DNA of 64,000 nt from Lucifuga dentata (taxonomy: Eukaryota > Chordata > Actinopteri > Ophidiiformes > Bythitidae), in assembly GCA_014773175.1 (NCBI GenBank), contig VXCM01000158.1:2207-66206 (forward strand), read 5' to 3'. Below the pieces are notes generated by a model. It saw nothing but the letters and a program-made list of their open reading frames with translations. It made no database searches and was not told where the DNA came from. This document shows, in pieces, positions 29,201 to 43,700 of the stretch. Made by a program: the position numbers and the translations under genes. The stretch's first letter is position 1. The number at the start of each line of letters is the position of its first letter.

Positions 29201-31708
29201 TCATCCCCCTCTGCTCCCTCTTCTTCACTGTCTGGCCTGTGTTGCGTGTATGGGGGATGGCTGACAGAGATAGATTGCACTGCTTCAGCTTAAAGGTGAC
29301 TGCCTCACTCCTTGTGCCCTAAAGCGCTGGATCATTGGAATCCATCATGGGCAGTAGCACCAGCCTTCACACGGACAGATCACATAGAATAGACAACTGA
29401 TGGGCAACACAATAGAGAAGAAAAAAAATCACATTATCTAATGAGGAAAAGAAGACAGATAAAAAGAGAGTGTGGAACCACAAGACAGGATAAGGGTGGA
29501 AATACTGAGAAGAACCACACGGTGGAGAGATGTGGAGAAGATGAATGCACTCAACAGCTCCTCTTCTGGCCTCAGATGAGTGTATTGGGGGTTGGGAGGG
29601 TATATGAATGGGGCATTTATCATTATTGGTTCATACCTTCATCCCTTGCTCAAACTGACATCCCCACTAACATTGGCATAAATCATGATTTCTTTCATAT
29701 TACATTGTCCTCTACCATGGAAGGGAAAATGTGCTACTCATGTAGAATTCTACCTCCTCTCTCCGCTTTTCCACATTTTGGCAGTAATGCAAAATTTCTG
29801 ATTAAAGTTTGTTTTTATGTCACTTCATTTAGATCCATGACAAAATAAGGCAAGTAAATCATAATGTACTCTGCCATTATGCTGTTCATTTCTGTTTGAT
29901 GAAGAGCCACTGGAGAGAATCGTAAAACATCAGAAAATATAGGAAAGCTAGAAGGGCACGCATTAGAAAGCATGCCTCCACCAAGGCCAACAAACCTAGA
30001 CAAAATGTGCCTTGTTCTAATATAATGTCTTAAAGAGAAAGAAATTAATATAATAAAAGTAGGACTTTACTGGTTTATTTGTAATAAGAAAGATTAGCTT
30101 TTACAATTTATCCAGATCAAGACCAAATTACACCTATTAACAGTCATATGACAAATATGCATGATTTTTAAATTGAGAATGGTGTATTGATTATGAAGGA
30201 AATGACAAAATATTTAACAAAAAATATTGCAATATTAAGAAGTCACTCAATGTGGTTCCGAATTTCGGTTCTTCCCAAAGCAATGTCCCTTCCTTGCACC
30301 ATCAAATTCAGTCATAAGTCTTTGAATAATCCTGCGAACAAACAAACTCACTAACCAACCAACAGATGTGGTTGAAAACATAACCTATGATACAAAGAAA
30401 CCATATTTTTTCCTCAAAGTCTCAAAAGCCAAACAAATATTTAAGCTTGACAGCCACAACTGTGATATCACCAAAAAGGTTAACTTATTTAGCTTTTTTG
30501 CTTGTTATCAAAAAGTCTCAAGGCTGCAAATGTTATTTAACTTTTACTTTTATTATTTTGCAAGAGAAAGACATTAACCTCAAAAAACAGGGGGGGGGGG
30601 GGGGGNGGGGGAGAGAGATAGAGAGAGAGAGTGGATCAGAGAAGAGGAGATACTTCACAACAGGTGAGGAGAAGCAAAGAACAGACATTAGATGGAAGAG
30701 GAAAAATTGCTTTATCTTTGACCGAGTTGATAAGGTATTTAAATATTAATAACTCCATTGTTGGTTTGAAGTTCAAGTTCATTTGTTAGGTGGTCTGCAT
30801 TTAAACCATTAGCATTACAAGCACTGTGCACCCATCCAGTGACCAGTTTCAGCCCAAGGCAAAGTTCATGTAAAAGTAAAAATATATATTTTGATTTTTA
30901 GATGTTTATAAGCTTTTTGTGACAAAAAAGTTACAGTTTCAATTGTCAACTAAGAGCTTTGTTTTTCAAAGAAAACTGTGGAAATAACATACACAGTATA
31001 TATAAGAATCAAAATCATTATGTAAATCATTAAAAGTAATAAATATTTAATTTCAGATTTTTTTATAATTAAACATTAAAATTTAATGTGTCATTTAATA
31101 TGATAACCAGAAGGCACTAGAGGGCTAGATTTTACAAGTATCTTGATTAATCACTTAGCAGCAAATGCATTTTCAAATTATACTATAATTAGTCATTTTA
31201 TGTATCAGTTGTGGCTGAAAATATATGAGGAAAGCTGAAGGAACTTTCTGTTGAAAAAAATATGATTTTTTTTTAAGGTTTCATTAAACATTAACAAATA
31301 TATTTTGTTAAAGAAGTGCTAGTTGATATTTACCACTCATTAACGGAGGCTGCAACCTCCCCTCCCCCCCCCCTCTTTGGAAACAACGGTCATGAATTAA
31401 ATTTGTCAAATGATGGATGTCACATTTTGTAACAATGCTTTAATGCTTTACCCCATTAATGGAACATTCATAATGCTTGAAGAGGAGCTCCATATAGGCA
31501 GATTTGTGAATAGTAATTCATCCTTTATGGCAGCTTTCACACTGTGTACAGTACATCCAATTCCAAAGTCATTTGTAAAATGGCAATGTAAGTACAGTAT
31601 ATTAGCCTATTAGACAAAAAGTCTATTTGGAAATCCATGTCTAAATATTAATAAACTCTCATTATTGATTCTGCCTTACTTGGATAATGACTATGTTTTT
31701 ATATATAT

Positions 31709-31725
31709 AATCTTAGATGATAAAA

Positions 31726-31790
<65 letters not shown>

Positions 31791-31833
31791 TTCTCTATGC
31801 TGTTTTACACTGTACAGAAAATCATCTAAGATT
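31709..31833. repeat. (CT)n tract bounded by 13-bp inverted repeats
   Basis: AATCTTAGATGAT (31709-31721) and its exact reverse complement ATCATCTAAGATT (31821-31833) flank a CT microsatellite and GCTGTTTTACACTGTACAGAAA. A related unit without the left arm is at 34462-34530. Confidence 0.7.
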
Positions 31834-31851
31834 TTATTTCCAGGACTTTAC

Positions 31852-31890
31852 AATGTGTCCCAGTAACCTTACAAGTTACTGGGACACATT
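31852..31890. repeat. Perfect 16-bp inverted repeat
   Basis: AATGTGTCCCAGTAAC at 31852-31867 pairs exactly with GTTACTGGGACACATT at 31875-31890, loop of 7 nt. It lies immediately downstream of the CT element. Confidence 0.85.
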
Positions 31891-33570
31891 TCAGTCATAT
31901 ATATCAACAATAAAATCAGATTAACTGTATTATTAATAGTGTTAGTCAATAAACAGACAACTGAAATAAGTAAGCCAAAGAACAAACCAGCATCACATTT
32001 TCCAAGTCAAATCTAATGTCTGTTTACATTCGACTTGATTGGACTGTATGCAAACTGAAGTTCCCATCTTACTTTGTTAGTTCATGATCATATTGGTATT
32101 GCTATCTGAATTAAGGAAAAGATTGATGTAGTGGTAAACTAATGGTTAGCAAGCTAGCTCGCTAGGTTGAGAAGCTCCAGAGGATGGGTCAGACTAAATT
32201 CATGTAAACCCCGAAGTTGGTCTCTGCTGACAGGCTTGGTTAGTGATGCTCAGACAATGTACAGTATGTGGGTCTTAATACATTAGGACTATACAGATAA
32301 GGCCGAGCCTAAATAAATGGTTGGAGGAGTAATTACAGGGTGCCAGGCTTTAGTTAATGGACTCTACTGGACTAATGATAAAACATGAGCATCTCACAAG
32401 ATCCTTTGCACATTGTGCCGCCTTGGTCTTTGGTTTTACAGCCCCAATCTTCACACTCCCCTGGTTATCACAACCCTCTCCAAGATAACCTAATTAGGAG
32501 AGAAAAAGGGTTCTCCTTAGCTTGATGATAGCTCTTTAACAGAGTTATTTAATATCTTGCTATGAATACTATCACATTGGGAGAGGAGTTGAACGTGGAT
32601 GTGCTTTTGGCAGCCAGATTATATGTGGCTGTTGTGGGACTATTGCAGTATTGTAGAAAGCACATTGTCATGATTGCAGTGTGGTAGTGACAAAGAAATT
32701 AATCTGGCATATCTTTAGCATGTAACCTATTTCCTGATACAAACACTGGCATTTATAATACACAATAAAGACAAACTGTAATTAAAAGGAGCTCTTTGAC
32801 AATATCTAACTTCTAAAGCTAATCAATGAACTCCTATGTTATGATTAAAAGCTTAATTTGATATTTTTTTGTCAAATTTGAAAATTGTAGACCTTGAAAT
32901 TGCAGGAAAAATTCAGCTGAAAATTATTATGGTATCTACATGGCCAAATCTGATTGAGATGATTGAGCTCTTGCTGATGTGTGTACTGCAGACACGTAAT
33001 GTCACAACAGTCTTGCCATTATTCTCCATGATTTATTACAGTATCTTATATTAACTATCACATAGCATTACAAGACATTACAAGACTTAGTGAAAACTGA
33101 AGGCTACATATGTCATCTTATAAAATTCAGCATGTCCATGAACACAGCACAGCATAGTTGTAGTCAGCATAGTCTGCGTATCTCAGATGGTTACACATGA
33201 ACTCTAAACAGCAAATCACTAATTGGTCATGTTTTTGTTTGTTTTATTCTATGGAAATTTTCCATTTATTGTATCACTGTCACAACATTCTTTAAAGATA
33301 AATGAGTGGTGACGGGCTACTGAAACTGGCCATGCTGCAGCTTTTGTTCTACTGGTCTGCAGCAGGCATCCATGCACATAGCTGGTTTTTGTCAAAGTTT
33401 TCATGGATATAAGTGCAAACTCTGTGAATCGTAGAAATTATTCTTATTGCTGGAGTTATCAAATTTTGAGTTGTGGATTAAGTCAGTTAATTTAACTTGC
33501 TTATCATCTTTGAAATAATTCCTAGTGTTTTTGTTTATTATATTGTCATAGAGTATAACAGAAGAAGTGG

Positions 33571-33627
33571 ATAACTTTTGTAATATTCACATTCATTTCC
33601 TGTGACTGTGAATATTACAAAAGTTAT
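33571..33627. repeat. Perfect 21-bp inverted repeat with 15-nt loop
   Basis: Arms 33571-33591 and 33607-33627 (ATAACTTTTGTAATATTC... and its reverse complement) pair without mismatch. No coding context. Confidence 0.85.
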
Positions 33628-34461
33628 TGTCTAAATAAGGCAGTTTACATTACCATAATTTTAGAGTATTACCAAAGCAATGAATATCAGTGCTTTATAA
33701 GTCTTACGTCATTTCATAACCTGAGCATGCCATACACTTCACTCTCATTATGCTTGTTGAGGTGGAGAGAGTAATCAGTCAAAGAGTCATATTACTTACT
33801 GAGGACAAAGTGCCACTTTCCTCATGTAATTGTTCAAATTTGGCATATCTATTAAGAGTGGACATGAAAATTGAGAGTCTTTTAGTGAAGAGCTCTTACT
33901 GTTAATTATGGAGAAATTCAGTGGATATGAGATGCATCCTATACAGTCCACGTGTACAGTGTTGAAAGCATGTCCACTATGCTGATGTTTCTTATCCAAA
34001 AATCTAATACTTCTAGCTATTTCTCCCCCCCNCACCCCTTTTTTTAATTTCTTTTTTCTTTTTTTAATTTGCAGGCGCCCATTTCCAAGGATGTGTCTTA
34101 TAATTTGAATTTGTTATATAGCATTAAGTTGCAAATGATGTAAAGGGAAAAAGAGAAAAAGCATATACTTGCCTGGTAGATTTACTATTAAATCCTCACA
34201 AACCACATATGGGATTCAACAAAGTATAAATGGACTGGTGTTTTGGGTTTTGCAACATTAAAAAGTATTTTATAAAGCTTTACAACACATTTTAAACATA
34301 CAATACGCCTGATACAGATAAAAAACATAAGTGGACCAACTAACCTCTGCAAATGTCAAAGTACTTCAATCACAGAGAAGAATGGGAGATGGGAGGTTTT
34401 AGTAAAATGGATGGGTTATTATAGGAGATTACAGCAGCTAAAGTCTGTTTCCTCTCCACCT

Positions 34462-34506
<45 letters not shown>

Positions 34507-34530
34507 TGTTTTACAGTGTACAGAAAGCCT
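34462..34530. repeat. (CT)n tract with the same 3' flank as 31.7 kb
   Basis: CT microsatellite followed by GCTGTTTTACAGTGTACAGAAA, one base different from the flank of the CT tract at 31.7 kb. Confidence 0.75.
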
Positions 34531-37500
34531 CTTGTTCTCTAATGGCAGTTTAAAAAACATTTCCCCAAAAGTGTCATAATTTCCTCTAACAGCTACAATT
34601 ACACCATTTACTGTATTTTTTCAGACATACAGTATAACAATATCTCGTATTATCCCTTATATTAGATGTTGTAGGAAAGATGTGGATGAATTGTCCCTTG
34701 ACTTGGCAGTGAATTTCACCTTTAAAGCATAATGTGTCTCCATTTTAGTGTGTGTAAACAAAAACCAGGGCAAGTGCTGTTTTCTTCCCAACAAAAGCAA
34801 TAGACAAGAAGTGAACAAAAGCTCAGAACAGAAAAATGGATGCTGCAAGTATGAGTGTGTACACAACAACAAGGTCTCTTTTTTTTTTTTTTTTTTTTTT
34901 GCAGCTTCAGTTGCTTGTCTGGGAAGGGTAAGGATTTATCATTTCATGTATTTTGACTTCTTTGAAATTAGTATTTTAGTTCTCAGTGAAATCAAGTCAA
35001 GTTATTGGTTAATTATTCATTCCCTTGCAAAGAAATGTCCATCTATAATAAAAACAGTATACAGCACTTGTATATAGTAATGTTGTGCAAAGGTGTGGTA
35101 GGGAAAGCACTGTTTCATATTCACAGGATGGAAGCTGCCTGTCTGCCCCTGTTAATAAATAAACAAACCAGTTTGATGAACCTGATGTGTATCAGCTCAT
35201 AATTTAATTTCATTTTGATGATAAACATTGCAGGCATAAGAATAACCAAGTGGGTAAGTTGCTGTCATTACTGCACCTTTTGGTATAAGAGAGGACACAA
35301 CAGATATCAAACTGAAAATGGCTTCATAAATAATTTATTGTTTGAATTGTGGAAAATCTACATGGTTAGCATTGTAATAAATTAATTATATAGTATCTTC
35401 CAGCACTACTGATTTCATTTGTTNGTGTATGAGGAGGAGGTTCCAGGTTGTTTTTAAAAAAAACTGCAGGAGTTGATATGTAAATCATGTTCCTTTGTCC
35501 TTATCAAGAATTAGAAAGTAGACCTTTTAAGCATGACAACAACAATAGCTAGCAACTGCCTGCTTTTCTTTTCTGTATGCAGCCCTGGTTTGCATTGTTA
35601 TTGATGTTGACCTTTGAGCTGTGAATAGGACTCCTGCATGCTCTCTGTGCACTGGTGTGAATGGACAATACTGTGCTGCTCTGGCAGACATGTTTCTGAT
35701 AAACCGGCGATCTCCCTATGGTGCTTCAAACCAGCCTGACTTCATTTACATGATAGGATTGTCACAGTGTATCTGTGAGCATGTCGGGGTCAGGCATTAG
35801 ATAGAAACAAAGTGTGGTGGTTGTGTTTGGGGTTGCGGGGGGCTACACAACATCAGTAATATAAATAACATAGACACCATTCTTGTTACCCAGCCTTGTT
35901 ATCTGTGAGAAGAACATGCGATGCAAATCTCTGTACACCCACAGGTCTGTTGTTAAGACAAAACTGTACTGCAATGCATACTAATACATAGTTGTGAGCA
36001 TGCATTTATAGAGATATGTATATTGTTATTGCAAAACATACTTGGCACAGTAGAATACACTTTGGTTCGATCTGTTTCCTATCAGCCAGATACATTTGTG
36101 GTTTGATGTAGATTTTCAGTAATTATTGTACATAATGCTACTTTTTATGATGTGATATTCATAATACAGAAATATTTATGGAATGTTTTGAGGAAAACAT
36201 TGTCAGGGTGTATCCAATGGTTAGTTTCCTGCACCAGCAGTGCACTAGAGCTAGGTTAGTTGATGCTATTTGGGTACTCTATCTAATGTCAACATAAGCA
36301 AATATAATAGCTAGTTAGATCAAAATTAACAATAACACTCCTATGGGATCAGTCACATTCACATGACACATCGAACAGCAAATATTAAAATATTCAATTC
36401 TTACATCCAATAAAGAGGCAATCAGGGCTTCAGCACCATGGACAGAAGCCATGCAGCAGCATTTATCTATTGAACACTTTTGCACAGTGCCACTTATATG
36501 ATGAGAGATTTTTTATTTATTTATTTATTTATTTTTTAATATATATGTACTTTTGATAAGTTTGAGACTCAAAAAACTGAAAAATCAATTTTGTATATAT
36601 ATATATGTGTGTGTGTATACAAGCAAATATGTTTTCCAGGCCTGTCTCTGCTCTGTACTTCATACTTAAAGCCACAAAGGAGGCTCAGAGTCCGACAGGG
36701 AAACAGCCATTAAAAGCAGGGGGTCTTTATGCTATCTTGATCCCCTTTTCTCTTTCCATTTGCATCCCCCTCCTGTCATGACAGCATGATTAACCATCAG
36801 ACACACAATACAGACGCATGTCCCCATAGCCATGACCAGCTCACCCAGACCTGCATTACTTACATCCTAATAAGGATTAGGCTTTATGAACTGCAAGAAG
36901 TTAACAATGAATGAAGAAGTCCTTCAGGAGCAGCTAATTCTATTCTGCTCTGTGTCACTTTTCGTCCCAGCCCATTCACAGCCCTGTGTTTGAACACAAG
37001 GTATAATCCTCTTAATATCAAAGGTGGACACATCATATTAATTTAGACATTGCCTCCCCAGGCCTGAAGGCACATTATGCACTCTGCAGAGCCCTAAAAC
37101 CTTGCCATCTGCTCTATTCTCTCACCTGACTCTGACAGAATCCCCAGCACACACACACAACACACACTTTCATTTCACATAAGGGCTGTTGTCATGAATA
37201 GTAAATGCAAACTTCATAGTTGGAAATTTGGAAACTGCATTTAATTGTTCTCATATGACAAATGGGCATAATTCTACCTTTTTGATGTAGTGGGGCTTTT
37301 CAAAACTTAAAGGAGATTAGAAAGACAGGAGGGAACATCCTCCAAACCAGAGACATACCCCTGAAAGTCAGAGGGCTTCAGTGACACAGTCTTATTCTTT
37401 TCAGTGGTGTTATAACTATCCTCTTGTGCAGCCAACTTCATTTCCACTTAAATTTTATCAACCTTCTGCTGGCCTCTCAAGGAGATAGCATACACACTCT

Positions 37501-40500
37501 GACATGAATTAGCCCCAGATTGACTGATACGCCTTCACCCCTGGGGAGTTCATGTTCAAAGGAGCCCCTGGCTTTTCTGATCTTTCCTCCCTTTTTTTTT
37601 CCCCTCTCCTCTTTTCTTTCGCTCCACTGCTTCTGTTTGCTTCCCTCCCTGAGCTCGTCCTTGTCACTCACCTGTCTATGAGACATCAGGCTTTCCTTTT
37701 GTCTGACAGACAGGTGCTGGTGATGTCTGATGGAGTAATTTGCCACAATTTTATAAAAGATGACTCATCACAGAAATGTCATCCAAGGTGGTAGAGAATA
37801 GTTGAGTGCCAAAGATGGAGAAGAGAGGTCCAATTCAATCTATCACAAATGCTGACAGCTGCTCCCAGTTCTCATTTCCCCTCTTTCTATATCCTGTCCC
37901 TTCTAAATTGTCCACATCCTCTAGATTTATCCATTCTTCTCCTAAAGCTGTAACTTACCACTGCTTTGAGAAAACAACCTGAAGTTTTGGAGATGTTAAA
38001 TCCATCATACATTGAGTATGTGGAGTGTGAACACCATCATTACCCACCCATCATTAAGACTGTATTAAATCTTTAAATGACATGTAACAGCACAGTTGTA
38101 TCATAACAGTGGCTGGACGTAAATGGTTAATGGTCACAACATGGCGCATCCCCAATTCACAGGTATGAATAGAGAGAATTATCCTGTGTCCAAAATATTT
38201 AAAGCTCTACAGCTGCAGCTTTGCAGATGGAATAATGTATGTTTAATGAGAATAATCTGAAGTGTTTAAAGAAATCTGTGTGTAGGCTTGAATTGTAAAT
38301 GGGTTTTATATTTGTGTGGAACAAAAACTGTATTTTTTTTTCTCTGAAGCTCCAAGGCCTTGACCTTAAACAGTAAATTTAAAAGCCATACTGAAAGGAG
38401 CATCTTCAATTTCTAAAAACTGAAAGGAAAAAAGTGAAACATTCTTGGGGCTTGGTGAGTGTAAGCTCATCAAAAGATGCACAATAGTACAAGAGGTCAA
38501 ATGTATTTATTCCTTCAAGTCTCCATTCATATAGAGAGAGCAAGCTGAGCAGCCAGGAGGTCGTGATTGCCTCCTGACTGAGTGAAAGAGCCCGGCAGCT
38601 TTTGGAAACACTGGATGAAAGAAATCAATAGGCAACAGAACACTCGGGATGAATCCAACACAAACACCTCCACTTCCATCTCCCAAAGACTGCTGTGACC
38701 CTGAAATGACCATATTCCATTATTGTCCCCTCATCTCCATTGAGAGAATAAGACCCACACAAAATTGATTGTGTCTTGAACTGGAGATTGTCATTGATTT
38801 TTCTCCTTTTTCAAAAACCAAAGAAGCTTTGTTCATCTGACAGATACGTCTTCCTTTTCCCTCAGGGTGACAAATATCCAAGAGCATTGTGGGTAAGCTG
38901 GGATATAGTGATCTTCTTGATTGCCCAGCTCATGCTTGAGAAGAAACTGAGAAACATATAATCCTAAGTAATGTTCTTCATGGGGAAAATGCCAATGAAG
39001 GGAGAGCATTTTCATATGTCCAGCACAGTGTAGTGAAAACAAATTGTCAGTCCTCTGATCTTCACAGACTTTATTTTCCCCAGGGTTTTGATACTGATCT
39101 GTAAATATTATAGTGTCATATGGTGAATATGGTGTCATGGCTTCTTTTATCTCAAACTATCTCAAGGGAGAGGAAGCAATCGGTGTGCTGCAAAGACCTG
39201 ATCACAGGTCCTGTGATATTATCTGGGGTCGAGTAGGAGGAATCAGTGGTTCTCACTCCCTCTGCTGAACTCTCTCTAATTCTCACTCACCCACTGTGGG
39301 AACCAGGGGGTTGCCACTGATCAATCGCCTGTAAATAGCATTATTGACACAGCAAATGTTACATCTGCATTGATGAGGCAGTGTGGACAAATAGTTGGCA
39401 TGGTAATACACTGGTGGGAGTGAAATGATACAGCACATGATATAGTACCAATGGGGATTTGACATCAGTGAGATGTGACATCATGAACTATATTTCTCCT
39501 CGATGGATAAAGGTGGGGAAATTTTATTGGAGAAAAATAATAGATGACATCAGTTGGGAAAAGGCCTGGCTGCTTCCGGATAAATGTATCATTTCAAATA
39601 AGGCTAGAAATTCATTTTAAAATCTTACATTGTATTTATCTTACCTACCTTTTATTTCTAAATATGTGCAAATGGCAAATCTTGTACAGAAATTCTGGTT
39701 GGATTTTGCAGGGTATATTTTTGGTTTTAATAACTTCTCTTATTTTCACCTTAAAAGATGTATTTTTCTATTTCGTTAATCCAAAAATGTGTTTACAATA
39801 TGTTGCTAATTTCTGCATCTTAACAGGGAAATTTTATATTCATCAAAAGAAATTCAGTAAATCTCTACCTAATCTGCCCTCATTTCTAATGGAATTCAAG
39901 AATCTGTTGAAACTGTTGCGTAAAGTGAAGAGCCACTAAAGTGGATTATAGCTGTCTCTGTGCTTAGAACTCACAGGAGAGGAAATTTAGGGGGGGGGGG
40001 GGGGGGNGGGGTTTGTTTTGTTTTTTTTTAGCTTTTTGTTTTGGTTTTTCTTTGTTGTCTTTGTTTTTTTTCTGTCTTATTTTGTTCCTTGTTGTTGTTT
40101 AGGGGGTTTTCTTGTGTTTGGTTTTGTCTTCTGAAATTGTTACTCATTGTATATCGTCTTGGACTCTTTTGTCCTTGTGAGGATTTGCTTTGTTGTTGTT
40201 GTATGTTATTGTGTTAATAAAGGAAGAAAAAAAGAAATATATATATATATTTCTCCTAGGTGCTCAGCCTCTGTTAAGGGTTGTCAGTGGCTTCGTGAAT
40301 CATCTAGACTATGGTATTTATCATCATCCAATACATGTCATCAATTCTGATTAACATATAATGGACTGAAGACATGCAATAAAGATAACATGAAACTATT
40401 TAAGTACTTGCAATCTGCTATCAGTAGACTACTTTTGCTTCAAAGAAATCTATTGTAATGGACTTCTAGATGTATATCATAATCTATAATATAGTCCTTG

Positions 40501-40631
40501 ATTAGTCCTTCAAGAAGACCAATGATGATCTAGAGTCCTTAGAATGATGATCTAATTTAAACATATCTTCCAAGACATTAGTTAATCATTGTGAAATGAT
40601 TACTTGTTGTGCTGAACTTAGAAGGAATTAT

Positions 40632-40762
40632 CACTAAACTCTCTTTTTTTTTTTTAAGCTGATTTCCCTTTTAGCTCTTTGTTTGATTTTCCCGTCNCAC
40701 TAAACTCTCTTTTTTTTTTTTAAGCTGATTTCCCTTTTAGCTCTTTGTTTGATTTTCCCGTC
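40632..40762. repeat. Exact 65-bp direct duplication separated by one N
   Basis: Positions 40632-40696 and 40698-40762 are identical, including a run of 12 T, with a single N between. This is what unmerged overlapping contig ends look like; most likely an assembly artefact rather than biology. Confidence 0.9.
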
Positions 40763-43700
40763 TGCAAATATACTTTATTGTTGCGTCTCATTGGTTCTCT
40801 TTATCTCTGATACGAGTAGGTAAGATGGACAAAAACATGAGTCCAGTTGTTTGAGATTGTTTCTGTAAATTTTGTATTAACCCAAGTGATAGCATGTAAA
40901 ACTGCTAACTGACATACAGGTGATTAGCTCTGAATCTGTTTAAAGAAATGGATTATAGTGGTTTTATATTGTGCCTCAGTCTTCTCCTTCTCCATTTCCT
41001 AGCTAGTTTATGTACTGTCAGGTCAAAGTGTGTCTGTGAAAAGCAGGCAGCAAGCCAGAACATTGGCGGTTTGAATAGAGAGCAGCAAGGGTGCCAGAGC
41101 TGTGTTTGAGATGTGTTTTGTCATGAGCATATGTCTTAGTCAAAACGCATGGAGCGTGAGGTGGAGCTTGGCAGACACTCAAAGCTGTGATCAGCTGTTT
41201 TACTGTGTCAATCCATTAGCACTTTCGCTGTGCAAACCCCTGACTCTCGCCACCCACTGCCTACTGGCTATAGCGCTCTGGCAGTACAAATGGAGCCCAA
41301 ATGTGATATGAATAATACATCATCATGCATATCAGTTTAGATTTACAAGGTGTGTCTGGCTGATATATAGAAATCCAGCTACATGTTGTTATTGCAATTG
41401 ATTTTTGGCAGAAAGTCTAGAAATGGTCTAGAAAGTTTTTGTTCTTTCTTGGTACCCTTATTTTCCACAAATAATCACAGTTAACATCATGTTATAGAGT
41501 TACACACCAGACTGTAGTGAGGGACAGAAATAAGTTGTTATGTTCATGGTATACATGAATATAGTTTCAAATTTTCTAATAACCAAATGTGATTTTGGTT
41601 GTAAAATTCTCTGTTAGCATGCCTGCTCCTCCCCAGTGTGACCAATTAACTAATTTGGGGTAACAACAGTTTTGTGGCCATGATACTCAGAAAGCCTCAA
41701 GGGAGTGCTGGAAAAAAAATAGATTAACACATTAGCAGTGTAGGGACTTGGAGAAAAACCTCAGGCTCTGCCTCAGGCTCTGCTGACTGTGAAAGCAACC
41801 AACATCAGCAGACCATTGTACAACCCTTTTCCCTGTGATAGACAGCTTTTAATAGCCACCTCTATCACTCTACCTGTTCTGCATGTTAAAATGGAACTGT
41901 ACATTTATTGCACAAGTTCCATGGAGGTCTGATTAACGTCTTTATCATCATTTATAATGTGAAAACACTGATATTGTCTATTGTCTTATTCCTGATTTGT
42001 AAGGATTAACAGAGTGAGCTCTGTACCCTTTGGGCCTTCATGTAGGCACAAATGAGAACCCACAAAATACACTCCCTCTCCTGGGATATTGACCCTACCC
42101 GTTGAGTTCTGGTTGGCTGCACACCGCAAAGACATGGGACTGTCACAGAGGAAATATAGGGTCCCCGTCTGGAACCCAGGTGTGCTGAGGCAAACTGTTA
42201 AATTTGGTCATTATTCTTGTAATAGTGCTTTTATGTTTGTTCTGAAGGGTCATGTGTGCAGCCACCACAGCAGGTCATTGTTGAAAGGTCTGCAGAGAGA
42301 GGCACAGGAATCAGTTGTCAGGCTGCTGTGAGGACAATCCAAAGACATGAATGAGAATCAGACAGACTTCTAGAGATCCAGTTGCAGAAGTGAAGAATTA
42401 AAAGGGAGCAGTAGTGAAAAGAAAGTGATTAAAATGTTAAAAATCCATGTTCCTTCGTCTTCCTCGGAGGGAGAATTCATGTGAATTGTTATTGATAAGA
42501 CAATGATAAGATATATGAATAGCTTGTCTGAAATGCCTTAAAAGCCTTCGTGTCTATTTGTCTACTGTATGTGTCTGTCTGTATGTGTACATATGTACAC
42601 ATGCATGTGTTGATTAGTATGTGCCTGCTGAGCTGGAGGCAGTGCTGGGGGGGGGNGGGGGGGGAACCAATTCTAACGGCTTTTTGATGTAGATAAATGG
42701 CTTACAGATGGCCCACTCAGTATATTCAAATGAGATATAAAAAACAAGGGAGGGTCTGTCAATATACGCTTGCTTCCATTTAAGGTATCATACAATGCAT
42801 TGATCAGTCTAATAGACAGCCATATTTTGAGAACACATTTCTTAAATTAGCTGCATGTGTAGTGATTTGGAAAACACGCTAAAGTCCAACATTCAGAGAC
42901 TCCTGGGAGGACTTTGCTGAATTCATTCTCATGTGTGTCTTACATGGCCATGATGATGACATAAGTTGGAGTAACATTGCATTTTAGCATGGGAAATTTC
43001 TGATGATCTTGACCTTTGAAGCTTATTCTGTACACAAAGAGCACAGAACATGAGACGAGTTTTTCTACAAAATCTGTGACTTCATGTTGATGTAGCAAAA
43101 GATTTTCTCATGGCTTAGCTGCATGTTTTTGGCTGTCATTTATATATCTACTTTGTAAAGCCCATGCAGCTTTATATGTTGGGTCACACAAATAATACAT
43201 ATCTTACTATGCTGTTTATATTTATTGTCATTGCTTATGCTTTTGTTTGTTTTTATGTAAATTTGAAGGAAACAGACTTGCAGTAAAGCATGAATGAAAA
43301 GTATGAAAGTTTTCCTGCTTATTTCATTTGAAAATGTAAAAAAATACTGTATGCTACAATAGAGGTGAGGAATCTTTTGATATGGCATAGTATGCAAAAA
43401 TTAATAAAAGTACTGCTGAAATACACATTCCTGATAGTGCCTTTAGGGAACAAATGTGATTTATACTCTATGATGTAAAATTTGGTATAATTATGCAAAT
43501 ACTGTAAGGAGGCATTTTGTGCTGACAGTTACACTGTAACAGATCAGTGCAAAAACATACAGAAATGAAAAACAACAATAACATAATTCTAGGTAATCCT
43601 GCTATTGAAATCAAGCTTTGGTGGAGGCAAACTCTCTAAGATCCGGCAGTCTCGACAGTTATAACTGGTGAGATAATCCTCTTCATTCAGCCATCTCAGT

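Noticed and set aside
29441..29848. 135-codon plus-strand open frame near 29.4 kb
   Set aside because: No recognisable domain, no flanking splice logic, composition like the surrounding intergenic DNA.
37477..37794. Overlapping open frames on both strands near 37.6 kb
   Set aside because: Caused by a C/T-rich stretch with few stops; no domain on either strand.
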